From an uncultured Clostridia bacterium (GTDB taxonomy: Bacteria > Bacillota_I > Bacilli_A > RF39 > UBA660), in NCBI GenBank assembly GCA_947304495.1, contig CAMZBG010000002.1, forward strand, positions 1 to 52,089: a stretch of DNA of 52,089 bases, written 5' to 3'. The notes beneath the pieces were generated by a model. That model saw only the letters and a program-made list of their open reading frames with translations, had not been told where the DNA came from and did no database searches. Below are positions 44,738-52,089 of the stretch, piece by piece; position 1 is the stretch's first letter, and each line of letters begins with the position of its first letter. A program made the position numbers and the translations under genes.

Positions 44738-46056
44738 ACTAGATCTTTAAATTGAATGCCACGATCAGCAAAGTTTTTAAACATATCAAATGAAGCTGAT
44801 GCTGGACTAAATAAGACTACTTCACCACTAGTAGCTACAGATAAGGCTCTTGAGACAACATCTTCAAGGGTTTTTTCTTGATATATTTCAATTGTTTCAG
44901 ATGTTTTCTCATTCATAACTGCATTATATATTTTATCACTAGTAGCTCCAAATAAAATTAATTTGCTTACGTGTTCTAATATAGGTTTTGCTATTGGGGT
45001 ATAATCAAGATTCTTATCATATCCACCAGCAATTAAAACGATATTTTCGTCAAATGAGTTAAGTCCAGCAATGGTTCTAGTTGGACTTGATGATACGGAA
45101 TCGTTATACCATTTAACACCATTTATTTCACGGACAAATTCAATTCTATGCTCTACTCCACCAAAATTATAAATAGCATCTAAGACTTTATCAATATCGA
45201 TAAGGTCATATGTAGCCGCTAAAGCAGCAGAGATATTCTCATAATTATGGATACCTCTAATTTTTAATTTAGTGGTATCGATTACTTTTTCTTTACCATG
45301 CCAAATATATGAATCTTTATAATAGAAACTATTGGTTTCATTATATCTACTAAAATATCTAACTTCCCTACTTGTAGTTAGTTTACTAGTAATATCATTA
45401 TCGGCATTGGTTACTAATATGCCATCTTTATGTTTAAAGATATTAAGTTTGCTTTCAATATATTCATCCATATCTTTATGTTTATCTAGATGATTTGGAG
45501 CAATATTGGTAATAACTGAAATATCAGGACTAACATCCATCCCCATAAGTTGAAAACTAGATAATTCTAAAACAACGATATCATTTTCTGTCATTTCATC
45601 TAGTTTAGTAAATAAGGGATTACCAATATTACCACCCAAGAAGGTTTTATAACCACTATTACGTAAAATTAAATCAATCAAAGTTGTAGTTGTCGTTTTA
45701 CCATCAGAGCCAGTTACTCCAATTACTTTTGATGGAGTTAATTTTATTACTTCAGCAATCTCAGTTGTTACATAAGCTCCCCTAGCTATTTCTTTTTGAA
45801 TTTCTTCTCTTGTAGGAAGACATCCAGGTGATCTAAAGATAATATCAAAGCCAACCATTTCTTTTAGGCCATCTTCATATACTTTATAATTATATTTGCT
45901 GGTATCTACCTCTACTTTTTTATCACTGAAGATAGTAACATCACAACCCATATCATATAGATAATCTAATAATGGAAGATTACTTACTCCAAGACCAATA
46001 ATGGCTATTTTACTTTCTTTTAATTTTTGTTTAAATGCTTCTAATTTATTATTCAT
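44719..46056 (-). CDS. murD: UDP-N-acetylmuramoylalanine--D-glutamate ligase
   Basis: Adds D-glutamate to UDP-MurNAc-L-Ala in peptidoglycan precursor synthesis. About 445 aa. N-terminal Rossmann domain (IIGLGVSNLPLLDYL), central ATPase GVTGSDGKTTTT, HNYENISAALAA, and C-terminal NDSVSSSPTRTIAGL. The second of two adjacent ATG codons (46056) is better spaced from AGGAGG. It is not in a dcw cluster here but follows a PLP-enzyme gene that it overlaps by a few bases. Confidence 0.96.
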   Translation of the reverse strand: MNNKLEAFKQKLKESKIAIIGLGVSNLPLLDYLYDMGCDVTIFSDKKVEVDTSKYNYKVYEDGLKEMVGFDIIFRSPGCLPTREEIQKEIARGAYVTTEIAEVIKLTPSKVIGVTGSDGKTTTTTLIDLILRNSGYKTFLGGNIGNPLFTKLDEMTENDIVVLELSSFQLMGMDVSPDISVITNIAPNHLDKHKDMDEYIESKLNIFKHKDGILVTNADNDITSKLTTSREVRYFSRYNETNSFYYKDSYIWHGKEKVIDTTKLKIRGIHNYENISAALAATYDLIDIDKVLDAIYNFGGVEHRIEFVREINGVKWYNDSVSSSPTRTIAGLNSFDENIVLIAGGYDKNLDYTPIAKPILEHVSKLILFGATSDKIYNAVMNEKTSETIEIYQEKTLEDVVSRALSVATSGEVVLFSPASASFDMFKNFADRGIQFKDLVKKIEI

Positions 46057-47293
46057 CATTTTCCTCCTTTAATTTTTTTAAGAAATTAATAACAGCTATT
46101 TTACCATAATCATATGATAAACTTCCTTGAAAATATGCAATATATGGTTCTCTTAGTGGGCCATCACAAGATATTTCAATCGAACTACCTTGGGTAAATG
46201 AACCACTAGCCATAATAATTTTATCTTGATATCCAGGCATATCATTAGCCACTGGTAAAACGTGACTATCAATAGCAGAAGATGCTTGAACTACTTCACA
46301 GAATTTGATAAGTTTATCTTTGTCTTCAAAGATAATATTTTGAACAATACAAGCTCTTGAATCATTATATTTAGGTTTAACTTTATAGCCTTCTTTTTCC
46401 ATAACATAACTTAAAAGAATAGCTGTTTTGATACTGCTAAGGACAACACTAGGAGCTAGATATAAACCTAATAAGAACATTCGATTACTTGTTCCAGAAG
46501 GACCAACTTCTTTTCCTTGACCTGGGACATTTAATCTTTCAGCGCATAGATTTACCAAATCTTTTTTACCACAAACATAGGCTCCATTCGTAGCAATACC
46601 AGCACCTAAATTTTTAATTAGGCTACCGACAACAATATCAGCACCTACTTCGGTAGGTTCTTTGTAGGAAACAAATTCACAATAACAATTATCAATCATG
46701 ATAATTACTTCTGAATCTACTTTTCTAATTTCTTTAATGATATCTTCTAACATATCGATTGAGATGCTGTCACGTGTAGAATATCCTTTACTTCTTTGAA
46801 TAGTAATTAGTTTGATTTTATCTTTCTTTAAGGTTTCAATTATTTTATCTTTATCAAACTTATTATCAATTAAATCTATTTGTTTATAATTGATATTATA
46901 ACTCTTAAGACTACTTGGATTATCTTCAATACCAATTACTTTATCTAGGGTATCATATGGTTTACCACTAATAGATAACAACGTATCGCCTGGTCTTAAT
47001 AGTGCATTTAAGGTTATTGTTATAGCATGAGTACCAGAAATAAATTGAGTTCTGACAAGGGCATCTTCGCATTTAAAGACGTCGGCATATACTTTTTCAA
47101 CGGTGTCTCTACCATAATCGTTATAACCATAACCAGTGGTACCATTAAAGTCTGATTCACTAACTTTATTCTTATGAAAAGCATCTAAGACTTTCATACT
47201 ATTATAAAAACAGATATTTTCATGTTTTTTAAATTCTTCAGCTAATGATTCTTCACAACTATATATATATTTAATTATATCTTTTCGGTCCAT
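46049..47293 (-). CDS. PLP-dependent lyase, methionine gamma-lyase-like (YnbB, aluminium-resistance family)
   Basis: 414 aa. PF06838-type fold-I PLP enzyme: YGYNDYGRDTVEKVYADVF, then QFISGTHAITITLNALLRPGD in pieces, IMIDNCYCEFV with the cofactor Asp, and the PLP lysine in GSLIKNLGAG. Labels in the databases vary (cystathionine beta-lyase family, aluminium resistance, methionine gamma-lyase family); the natural substrate is not settled. AAAGGAT precedes the ATG. It overlaps the SDR gene by 19 nt and murD by about 8. Confidence 0.92.
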   Translation of the reverse strand: MDRKDIIKYIYSCEESLAEEFKKHENICFYNSMKVLDAFHKNKVSESDFNGTTGYGYNDYGRDTVEKVYADVFKCEDALVRTQFISGTHAITITLNALLRPGDTLLSISGKPYDTLDKVIGIEDNPSSLKSYNINYKQIDLIDNKFDKDKIIETLKKDKIKLITIQRSKGYSTRDSISIDMLEDIIKEIRKVDSEVIIMIDNCYCEFVSYKEPTEVGADIVVGSLIKNLGAGIATNGAYVCGKKDLVNLCAERLNVPGQGKEVGPSGTSNRMFLLGLYLAPSVVLSSIKTAILLSYVMEKEGYKVKPKYNDSRACIVQNIIFEDKDKLIKFCEVVQASSAIDSHVLPVANDMPGYQDKIIMASGSFTQGSSIEISCDGPLREPYIAYFQGSLSYDYGKIAVINFLKKLKEENDE

Positions 47294-47967
47294 ACTTCAT
47301 CATCCTTTATATCTATTCTAAATATTGTTCCACTTTTTTCTTGGCTTTTAATTGTTTTATGTATACTTGATATAAACTCATCTATTTTAATCAGTCTACT
47401 CTGCTTTATTCTTAGTAGTTCATCATTTAAGTATTCTTTATTCATACTTCTAGTACTATTGGAATCAATCCAATTTGGACATAAGCAATATACGATATTA
47501 CTAGTAGATAAAGCAATGCTTTTAGTTATATTGATAAGGCCAGCTTTGCTAGCAGAATAATCAATATTATAACTACTATAAGTATCGATACCATCAGTAC
47601 TAGCTATATTGATAATCATACCATTATCTGTATGTTTAGCATATTCACGGCAAGTTAAGAAACAGCCTACAAGATTGACTTCTAAAACAGCCATAAACTC
47701 TTTTTTGGTTTTTTCTAAAAAGAAAGTATCATTATAAGTTGCTGACATGTTTATTAAGATATCGATATGACCATATTTTTTAAATAATTCATTAAAGATA
47801 GTTTCGATTGCAGATTCATTTCTGATATCTAATTTTAATGAATCTATTCCTTCAATATTGGTAATATGATTGTTGTAAGTTAAAATAACATTATTGTTTG
47901 ACAATTTTAATGATTTAGCTAAACTTATACCTAGATCACAACTACCGCCAATTATTAATATATTCAT
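47275..47967 (-). CDS. Short-chain dehydrogenase/reductase (FabG-like)
   Basis: 230 aa NAD(P)-dependent oxidoreductase. Cofactor loop GGSCDLGISLA at the N-terminus, NMSATYND in the middle, and the active site with Ser in NIASTDG and YSASKAG (Tyr and Lys). The SDR family has many substrates. The genes next to it (PLP lyase, murD) do not clearly identify this one. GAGGG precedes the ATG. First gene of its operon, with a good promoter. Confidence 0.9.
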   Translation of the reverse strand: MNILIIGGSCDLGISLAKSLKLSNNNVILTYNNHITNIEGIDSLKLDIRNESAIETIFNELFKKYGHIDILINMSATYNDTFFLEKTKKEFMAVLEVNLVGCFLTCREYAKHTDNGMIINIASTDGIDTYSSYNIDYSASKAGLINITKSIALSTSNIVYCLCPNWIDSNSTRSMNKEYLNDELLRIKQSRLIKIDEFISSIHKTIKSQEKSGTIFRIDIKDDEVWTEKI

Positions 47968-47984
47968 TTTTATCCCTCGCGTTA

Positions 47985-48012
47985 ATTATACCACTAAAAT
48001 TAAATAAAACAA
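47985..48012 (-). promoter_or_regulatory. Promoter of the SDR-PLP-murD operon
   Basis: Minus strand TTGTTT (48012-48007), 16-base spacer, perfect TATAAT (47990-47985) with TGG extension. Confidence 0.65.
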
Positions 48013-48024
48013 AATATGGGATAG

Positions 48025-48048
48025 AAAAAATGGGTTTTAAAACCCATT
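48025..48048 (-). terminator. Terminator of the pilin-like gene
   Basis: Palindromic AAATGGG...CCCATTT hairpin with T run on the minus strand. The stop codon is in the loop. Confidence 0.75.
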
Positions 48049-48312
48049 TATACCATTTATAATATCATTACTTGAAACATATTTACAGTTGTTACCAATA
48101 CAGTATAATCCTCTTTCTTTTATTTCACTTATATCGTTTACATTTTTGACAGGGAGTTTAGCAATATCTCTAGAACCATTATGACTATCAATTAATTTTT
48201 CTAAATTACCTTTATAGGATGCTAAGATACCAAGCATTGACAATAGCAACATACAAAAGAGTATTAATGCACCATATAATATGGTAGTAATTGCAAATCC
48301 TTTATTATTCAT
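48037..48312 (-). CDS. Pilin-like small membrane protein
   Basis: 91 aa. The N-terminus MNNKGFAITTILYG followed by a 20-residue hydrophobic helix looks like a type IV prepilin: short basic leader, Gly before Phe, then the helix. The usual Glu at +5 is missing. The rest is a short polar domain with two Cys (YCIGNNCKYV). The protein is much shorter than a normal pilin. It could be a pseudopilin served by the ATPase at 14.8 kb, or simply a small membrane protein. GGAGG precedes the ATG. Overlaps the deacetylase gene by 8 nt. Confidence 0.65.
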   Translation of the reverse strand: MNNKGFAITTILYGALILFCMLLLSMLGILASYKGNLEKLIDSHNGSRDIAKLPVKNVNDISEIKERGLYCIGNNCKYVSSNDIINGINGF

Positions 48313-49567
48313 ATACGATAACCTCCATATCAGTTTTATTAATTAATGATTCATTATTTTTACTTGTAACAATGGTATCTATATTACCATCAGATATATA
48401 TTTATTCTTTTCAAGATTACGAAAGACCATATCAATATCAAAGTCTTTTCCATTATTATCATAAGCACGACATCTTTTTAAGAAAGTTTTATCGAAATCT
48501 TTATGGAAAGGACTTACTTCTGGTTCCCAACCAACACGCAAAGCTGCTAGAGTTTCATAAGAATTACCATTATAAGTGCCATTTAGAACATACTTATAAT
48601 TAGCATGTGTTTTAACATAAGGACTTCCAAAAGGAAGAGCTACTATTTTAGAATACTTTGAGCCAATAATACCTTCTAGTTTGTTGTACATATATCCGAT
48701 AACTTCTTGGGTTTCAGAGGTACTTATCTTACTTAGATTATTATGTCCTTTGGTGTGATTACCTACTTCATATCCATTATCTACTAACCATTTGAGTATT
48801 TTTTCATTATAAGTTGGTTGATTAAACAAACCACTTGTTACAAAAAAGATAGCAGTTACATTATAATCTGGATATTTCTTTTTAAATTCTTCAAGAACAC
48901 CAACGGCGCTATTTTTATCGATAATAATATTTCCAGCACTATCTAATCCAGTTACTTTAATATTGTTATCATTACCATCATCAAACGTAAGAATAATTGG
49001 ACTATTACCATATGAAACGTCTATTTTACCATTTACATAATCAGATAATTTAATCATACGATAACCTTTTTGATAATAGAATTCTAAATCTTTTCTAAAG
49101 GATTCAACAGTTCTAGTATATCCATCTTTATCGACATTTCCTCCAGTATATGATGTTTCATTGTCTTTTAAATTTTTAATACCATGATACATCATAATAG
49201 GAACTTTACCTAGTTCATTGATATTATCTTTTTTTAATTTTTCTTTATCAATTTTTCCCAAAGAAACAACGAGATTTAATTTATCACCATCTTTGATTTC
49301 TTCGCCTTCTTTGATACTTTGACTAATAATTTTATTTTTAGCAAAATAATCATTATATTCATATTCAATATCGATATTTAAATTATGTTTCTTTAGTGAT
49401 TCTTTTGCTTCATTAAGATCCATATTAATCGTATTAGTCATCAATATTTTTTTATGGCTAACAATAGTTATTATTAATTTAATGATTAAAAATATTATTA
49501 ATAATAAGACAATAATAGCTATTATTAGTTTTTTGATATTTAATCTTCTTTTTTTACTTCTTTTCAT
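48305..49567 (-). CDS. Polysaccharide deacetylase with PASTA-like domain
   Basis: 420 aa. A basic N-terminus and transmembrane helix (about 12-36) anchor a single PASTA-like domain (about 45-110: LNEAKESLKKHNLN, SQSIKEGEEIKDGDKLNLVVS), which in other proteins binds peptidoglycan. The NodB domain follows: MMYHGIKNL, LTFDDGNDNN (motif 1), GNHTKGHNNLS (motif 2 His pair), VALPFGSPY (motif 3). Likely a peptidoglycan deacetylase targeted to the wall. It is unrelated in layout to the deacetylase at 10 kb. AGGTG precedes the ATG. Confidence 0.88.
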   Translation of the reverse strand: MKRSKKRRLNIKKLIIAIIVLLLIIFLIIKLIITIVSHKKILMTNTINMDLNEAKESLKKHNLNIDIEYEYNDYFAKNKIISQSIKEGEEIKDGDKLNLVVSLGKIDKEKLKKDNINELGKVPIMMYHGIKNLKDNETSYTGGNVDKDGYTRTVESFRKDLEFYYQKGYRMIKLSDYVNGKIDVSYGNSPIILTFDDGNDNNIKVTGLDSAGNIIIDKNSAVGVLEEFKKKYPDYNVTAIFFVTSGLFNQPTYNEKILKWLVDNGYEVGNHTKGHNNLSKISTSETQEVIGYMYNKLEGIIGSKYSKIVALPFGSPYVKTHANYKYVLNGTYNGNSYETLAALRVGWEPEVSPFHKDFDKTFLKRCRAYDNNGKDFDIDMVFRNLEKNKYISDGNIDTIVTSKNNESLINKTDMEVIVYE

Positions 49568-49582
49568 GATACACCTACTTTA

Positions 49583-49611
49583 ATTATATATGATTAGGAG
49601 TTTTTTGACAA
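49583..49611 (-). promoter_or_regulatory. Promoter of the PASTA-deacetylase gene
   Basis: Minus strand TTGTCA (49611-49606), 17-base spacer, perfect TATAAT (49588-49583). Confidence 0.75.
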
Positions 49612-49617
49612 GTTTTT

Positions 49618-49646
49618 TTGCTTTTATGTAGAAAGTATGTTATAAT
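49618..49646 (+). promoter_or_regulatory. Extended -10 promoter of the RNase J gene
   Basis: TGT-TATAAT (49638-49646); -35 TTGCTT at 17 bases is partial. It gives a leader of about 70 nt before the ATG. Confidence 0.6.
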
Positions 49647-49721
49647 TAGATACGTGTTTAAATCTTGTTTTTTATATTGTTTTTTTGTTAACGGTTTTAA
49701 AATTTATAAAAAGGAGGAAAA

Positions 49722-51395
49722 ATGAATAAAATAAATACTAAAGTTTTTGCTTTAGGTGGTTTAGGTGAAGTAGGAAAAAATATGTACTGTGTCGAATGTA
49801 ATGAGGAGATTATTATTATCGATGCGGGAGTTATGTTTCCTGATGCCGATCTTTTAGGAATCGATTATGTTATTCCAGATTTTACATATTTGAAAGAAAA
49901 TGAGAAGAAAATTAAATATTTATTAATTACCCATGGTCATGAAGACCATATTGGCGGTATTCCTTTTCTTTTAAATGGAATAAATATTCCTAAAATATAT
50001 GCTCCACAACAAGCAAAAGAATTAATAGAAAAGAAATTAGAAGAAAGAAATATTGGTTACAAGAATTTATATACTTATACTGAAAAAACTAATCTTAAAA
50101 CAAAGTATTTTAATATTGAATTTTTTAGAACAACACACTCTATACCTGATTCACATGGTATTAGTATTACAACTCCTAACGGGGTTATCGTTATGACTGG
50201 TGACTTTAAGTTTGACTTTACCCCAGTTGGACCGATGGCTAATTTAGGTAAGATGGCTGAAATTGGTAAACGCGGAGTTAAGCTTTTAATGAGTGACTCT
50301 ACTAATGCATTATCTGAAGGTATATCATTATCTGAGAGTGTTGTCGATGGAAATTTGGAAGAAATATTTAGTAATAATAAAGATAGTCGTATTATTTTAG
50401 CAACTTTTGCATCAAATATTTATAGACTTAAACACATAATTGAAACTTGTAAAAACAATAAAAGAAAAGTTGCACTATTTGGTAGGAGTATGGATACATC
50501 CATAGATATAGCTATTAAATGTGGATATATTAAAGATAAGAGTATAATTGTATCCGCAGAAGAAGCAAATATGTTACCTGCCAATAAAGTATGTTTATTA
50601 TGTACTGGTAGTCAGGGTGAACCATTAGCTGCTTTATCAAGAATAGCTGCTGGATCACATAAGCAGATTAAGTTATTACCTAATGATGTGGTTATTTTCT
50701 CATCATCACCAATACCTGGTAATGCTTCTTCAGTATCAAATACAATTAATAAATTATATTTGAAAGGTGTCAAAGTATATACTCACGGAACAGATGCTTC
50801 AATCCACTCTTCTGGACATGCTAATCAAGAGGAATTAAAGTTGATGATTAGATTATTTAAGCCAGAATATTTTGCACCATATCATGGAGAATATCGTATG
50901 CTTAAAATGCACGCTGATATTGCTACATTATGTGGTATTCCAAAACAAAATACTTTTATATTAAACAATGGTGATGTTTTAAATATAAGTAAAGATGGAA
51001 TTAAGAAGAAAGGAACTGTTCAAGCAGGAGATGTATATGTCGATGGTGCTAGAATTGGAGATGTATCCAATATCATCATTAAAGATCGTATACTTATGAG
51101 TAATAATGGTATTTTAGCAATAATTATCAATGTTGATTCAAAAAATAGAAAATTATTAAATATGCCATTAGTAACTACCAGAGGATATATTTTAGTTAAT
51201 GAATCACATGAATTAATTAAGGAAATTGAGGAATACTCTAAAGAAGTGGTTACTAAAAAGTTAAAAGATAAAAAGGCAACTTTTGCCGATATTAAAAATG
51301 AATTAATATCTAAGCTTATGCCAATGTTATCTTCTAACACTGGAAGAGTACCAATAATTATTCCAGTAATTATGGATGTTAAAGAAAATAGATAA
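49722..51395 (+). CDS. rnj: Ribonuclease J
   Basis: Metallo-beta-lactamase/beta-CASP nuclease with 5'-3' exo- and endoribonuclease activity, central to mRNA decay in Firmicutes. 557 aa, full length. Metal site THGHEDHIGG (His71, His73, Asp75, His76) and TGDFKFD; the beta-CASP part has CTGSQGEP and later HTSGHANQEEL-like SSGHANQEEL and APYHGEYRML. A C-terminal domain follows. AAGGAGG precedes the ATG. Whether it corresponds to J1 or J2 cannot be decided here. Confidence 0.96.
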   Translation: MNKINTKVFALGGLGEVGKNMYCVECNEEIIIIDAGVMFPDADLLGIDYVIPDFTYLKENEKKIKYLLITHGHEDHIGGIPFLLNGINIPKIYAPQQAKELIEKKLEERNIGYKNLYTYTEKTNLKTKYFNIEFFRTTHSIPDSHGISITTPNGVIVMTGDFKFDFTPVGPMANLGKMAEIGKRGVKLLMSDSTNALSEGISLSESVVDGNLEEIFSNNKDSRIILATFASNIYRLKHIIETCKNNKRKVALFGRSMDTSIDIAIKCGYIKDKSIIVSAEEANMLPANKVCLLCTGSQGEPLAALSRIAAGSHKQIKLLPNDVVIFSSSPIPGNASSVSNTINKLYLKGVKVYTHGTDASIHSSGHANQEELKLMIRLFKPEYFAPYHGEYRMLKMHADIATLCGIPKQNTFILNNGDVLNISKDGIKKKGTVQAGDVYVDGARIGDVSNIIIKDRILMSNNGILAIIINVDSKNRKLLNMPLVTTRGYILVNESHELIKEIEEYSKEVVTKKLKDKKATFADIKNELISKLMPMLSSNTGRVPIIIPVIMDVKENR

Positions 51396-51396
51396 A

Positions 51397-51427
51397 GAGT
51401 TATTGAATTACTTCAATAACTTTTTTA
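51397..51427. terminator. Bidirectional terminator after RNase J
   Basis: GTTATTGAA (51399-51407) pairs with TTCAATAAC (51412-51420) over four bases, then T6. Confidence 0.8.
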
Positions 51428-52072
51428 ATTTAAATCATTATATTTGATAATATAGATATTTTTATCTTTATAGAAAGCATAAAATACATCTTTTATAGCT
51501 ATTTGTTTTTTAGCTAATAATTCTTTTAGATAAGTATCTTTTTTACCAATATCATTTAAAATGCGATATTGAATCTTACCATCTAAAATAATAGGCATCG
51601 GTATCGGAGAAAGTTCTCTTTTTTTGTTGTAAGGGAAAACAGATAATGTTCCGTTGTTTTCTAGAATAGCATATTCAATATCTTCAATGTTTCTCTCCCC
51701 TTTTTCTCTTAATTGCGTTAATAGATCATCTAGATTATATTTTTGTTTAATCATTTCATGGTAATTTATTTTTCCTTTTTTGATAATAAACGTCGGTTTT
51801 CCATCCAACAATAATCTAATTTTATCATTTTTAAGACTGCTATATGATAAGATAATTTCTAAAATAACAAGAACTATAATGGGAATAACTGATAAGAGAA
51901 TACTTTGATTTATATCTTCTACGGAAATAGCAACCATTTCAGCAATTAGGATAGAAACAATCAAATCGACAATACCTAACTGTCCTACTTCTCTTTTACC
52001 CATTATACGGTATATTAAGATAATAAAAAAATAAAAGAAAGTTATTCTTAAAACTATTTTTAGATATATCAT
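51425..52072 (-). CDS. DUF421 (YetF-like) membrane protein
   Basis: 215 aa. Three N-terminal helices (about 5-25, 30-50 and 57-78) with the family segment RIMGKREVGQLGIVDLIV, then the cytoplasmic DUF421 domain with LLDGKPTFIIKKGKIN, the following DDLLTQLREKG and YAILENNGTLSVFP. Members such as YetF occur widely in Firmicutes, some in spore-formers' germination loci; the function is unknown. AGGTGATATT precedes the ATG. Confidence 0.92.
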   Translation of the reverse strand: MIYLKIVLRITFFYFFIILIYRIMGKREVGQLGIVDLIVSILIAEMVAISVEDINQSILLSVIPIIVLVILEIILSYSSLKNDKIRLLLDGKPTFIIKKGKINYHEMIKQKYNLDDLLTQLREKGERNIEDIEYAILENNGTLSVFPYNKKRELSPIPMPIILDGKIQYRILNDIGKKDTYLKELLAKKQIAIKDVFYAFYKDKNIYIIKYNDLN

Positions 52073-52089
52073 AATATCACCTATTGTTA

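Noticed and set aside
1..52089. Mycoplasma-type reading of TGA as Trp
   Set aside because: TGA ends two genes in ATGA overlaps (4252-4255 and 38663-38666), and Trp codons are TGG throughout.

Overview
The window is a stretch of chromosome from an AT-rich, low-GC Gram-positive bacterium. The mix of core genes (SMC, MutL, Lon, RNase J, RNase III, UvrC, DNA polymerase III delta, MurD) with spore genes (spoVAC-spoVAD-spoVAE, a CotY/CotZ-type coat protein, a YjcZ-like peptide) points to a spore-forming member of Bacilli, plausibly an uncultured gut lineage near RF39 or Erysipelotrichales; that placement is inference. The genetic code is standard: TGA is a real stop in two ATGA gene overlaps, and Trp is written TGG. 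I saw no tRNA, rRNA, CRISPR array, IS element or prophage. Promoters are close to TTGACA-17-TATAAT, Shine-Dalgarno sites are strong, and many stop codons lie inside intrinsic terminator hairpins.

Layout. 0-8 kb (minus): ppdK, then a tight operon rnc - ABC ATPase - ABC permease - unknown - xer recombinase - tdk. 8-10 kb (plus): a lipoprotein with a ZnuA-like fold that has lost its metal ligands and carries an inserted LysM domain, followed by a membrane-tethered transglutaminase. 10-14.6 kb (minus): a short-armed SMC and an Ig-domain polysaccharide deacetylase. 14.8-17 kb (plus): an orphan GspE/PilB-like ATPase, a YjcZ-like peptide behind a predicted sigma-K promoter, and peptide deformylase. 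16.9-21.8 kb (minus): unknown membrane protein, tagO-like transferase, mutL, unknown, miaA. 21.9-25 kb (minus): alanine/glycine symporter and spoVA genes, facing a coat gene.

25.6-41.3 kb is dominated by cell-surface genes. It holds a membrane-bound Ig/cadherin-like protein, a glucosaminidase ending in a dockerin, a Cthe_2159-type beta-helix protein ending in a dockerin, and a three-gene operon of cohesin-like proteins (one membrane-anchored, one also carrying a dockerin, one with an NPQTG sorting signal). Between them lie holA, uvrC, a zinc-ribbon protein, a YigZ-family gene and a DUF368 (PopT-like) gene. Together the surface genes look like a small cohesin-dockerin system displaying a peptidoglycan hydrolase and a polysaccharide-binding protein. 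This is the best candidate here for an undescribed system.

41.3-52 kb: lon with a hairpin in its leader, two small surface or unknown proteins, an operon SDR - PLP lyase - murD, a PASTA-deacetylase with a pilin-like peptide, RNase J and a DUF421 membrane protein. Envelope chemistry links many genes: TagO and a PopT-like protein handle undecaprenyl phosphate, two deacetylases and a glucosaminidase modify glycans, and MurD builds the peptidoglycan precursor.
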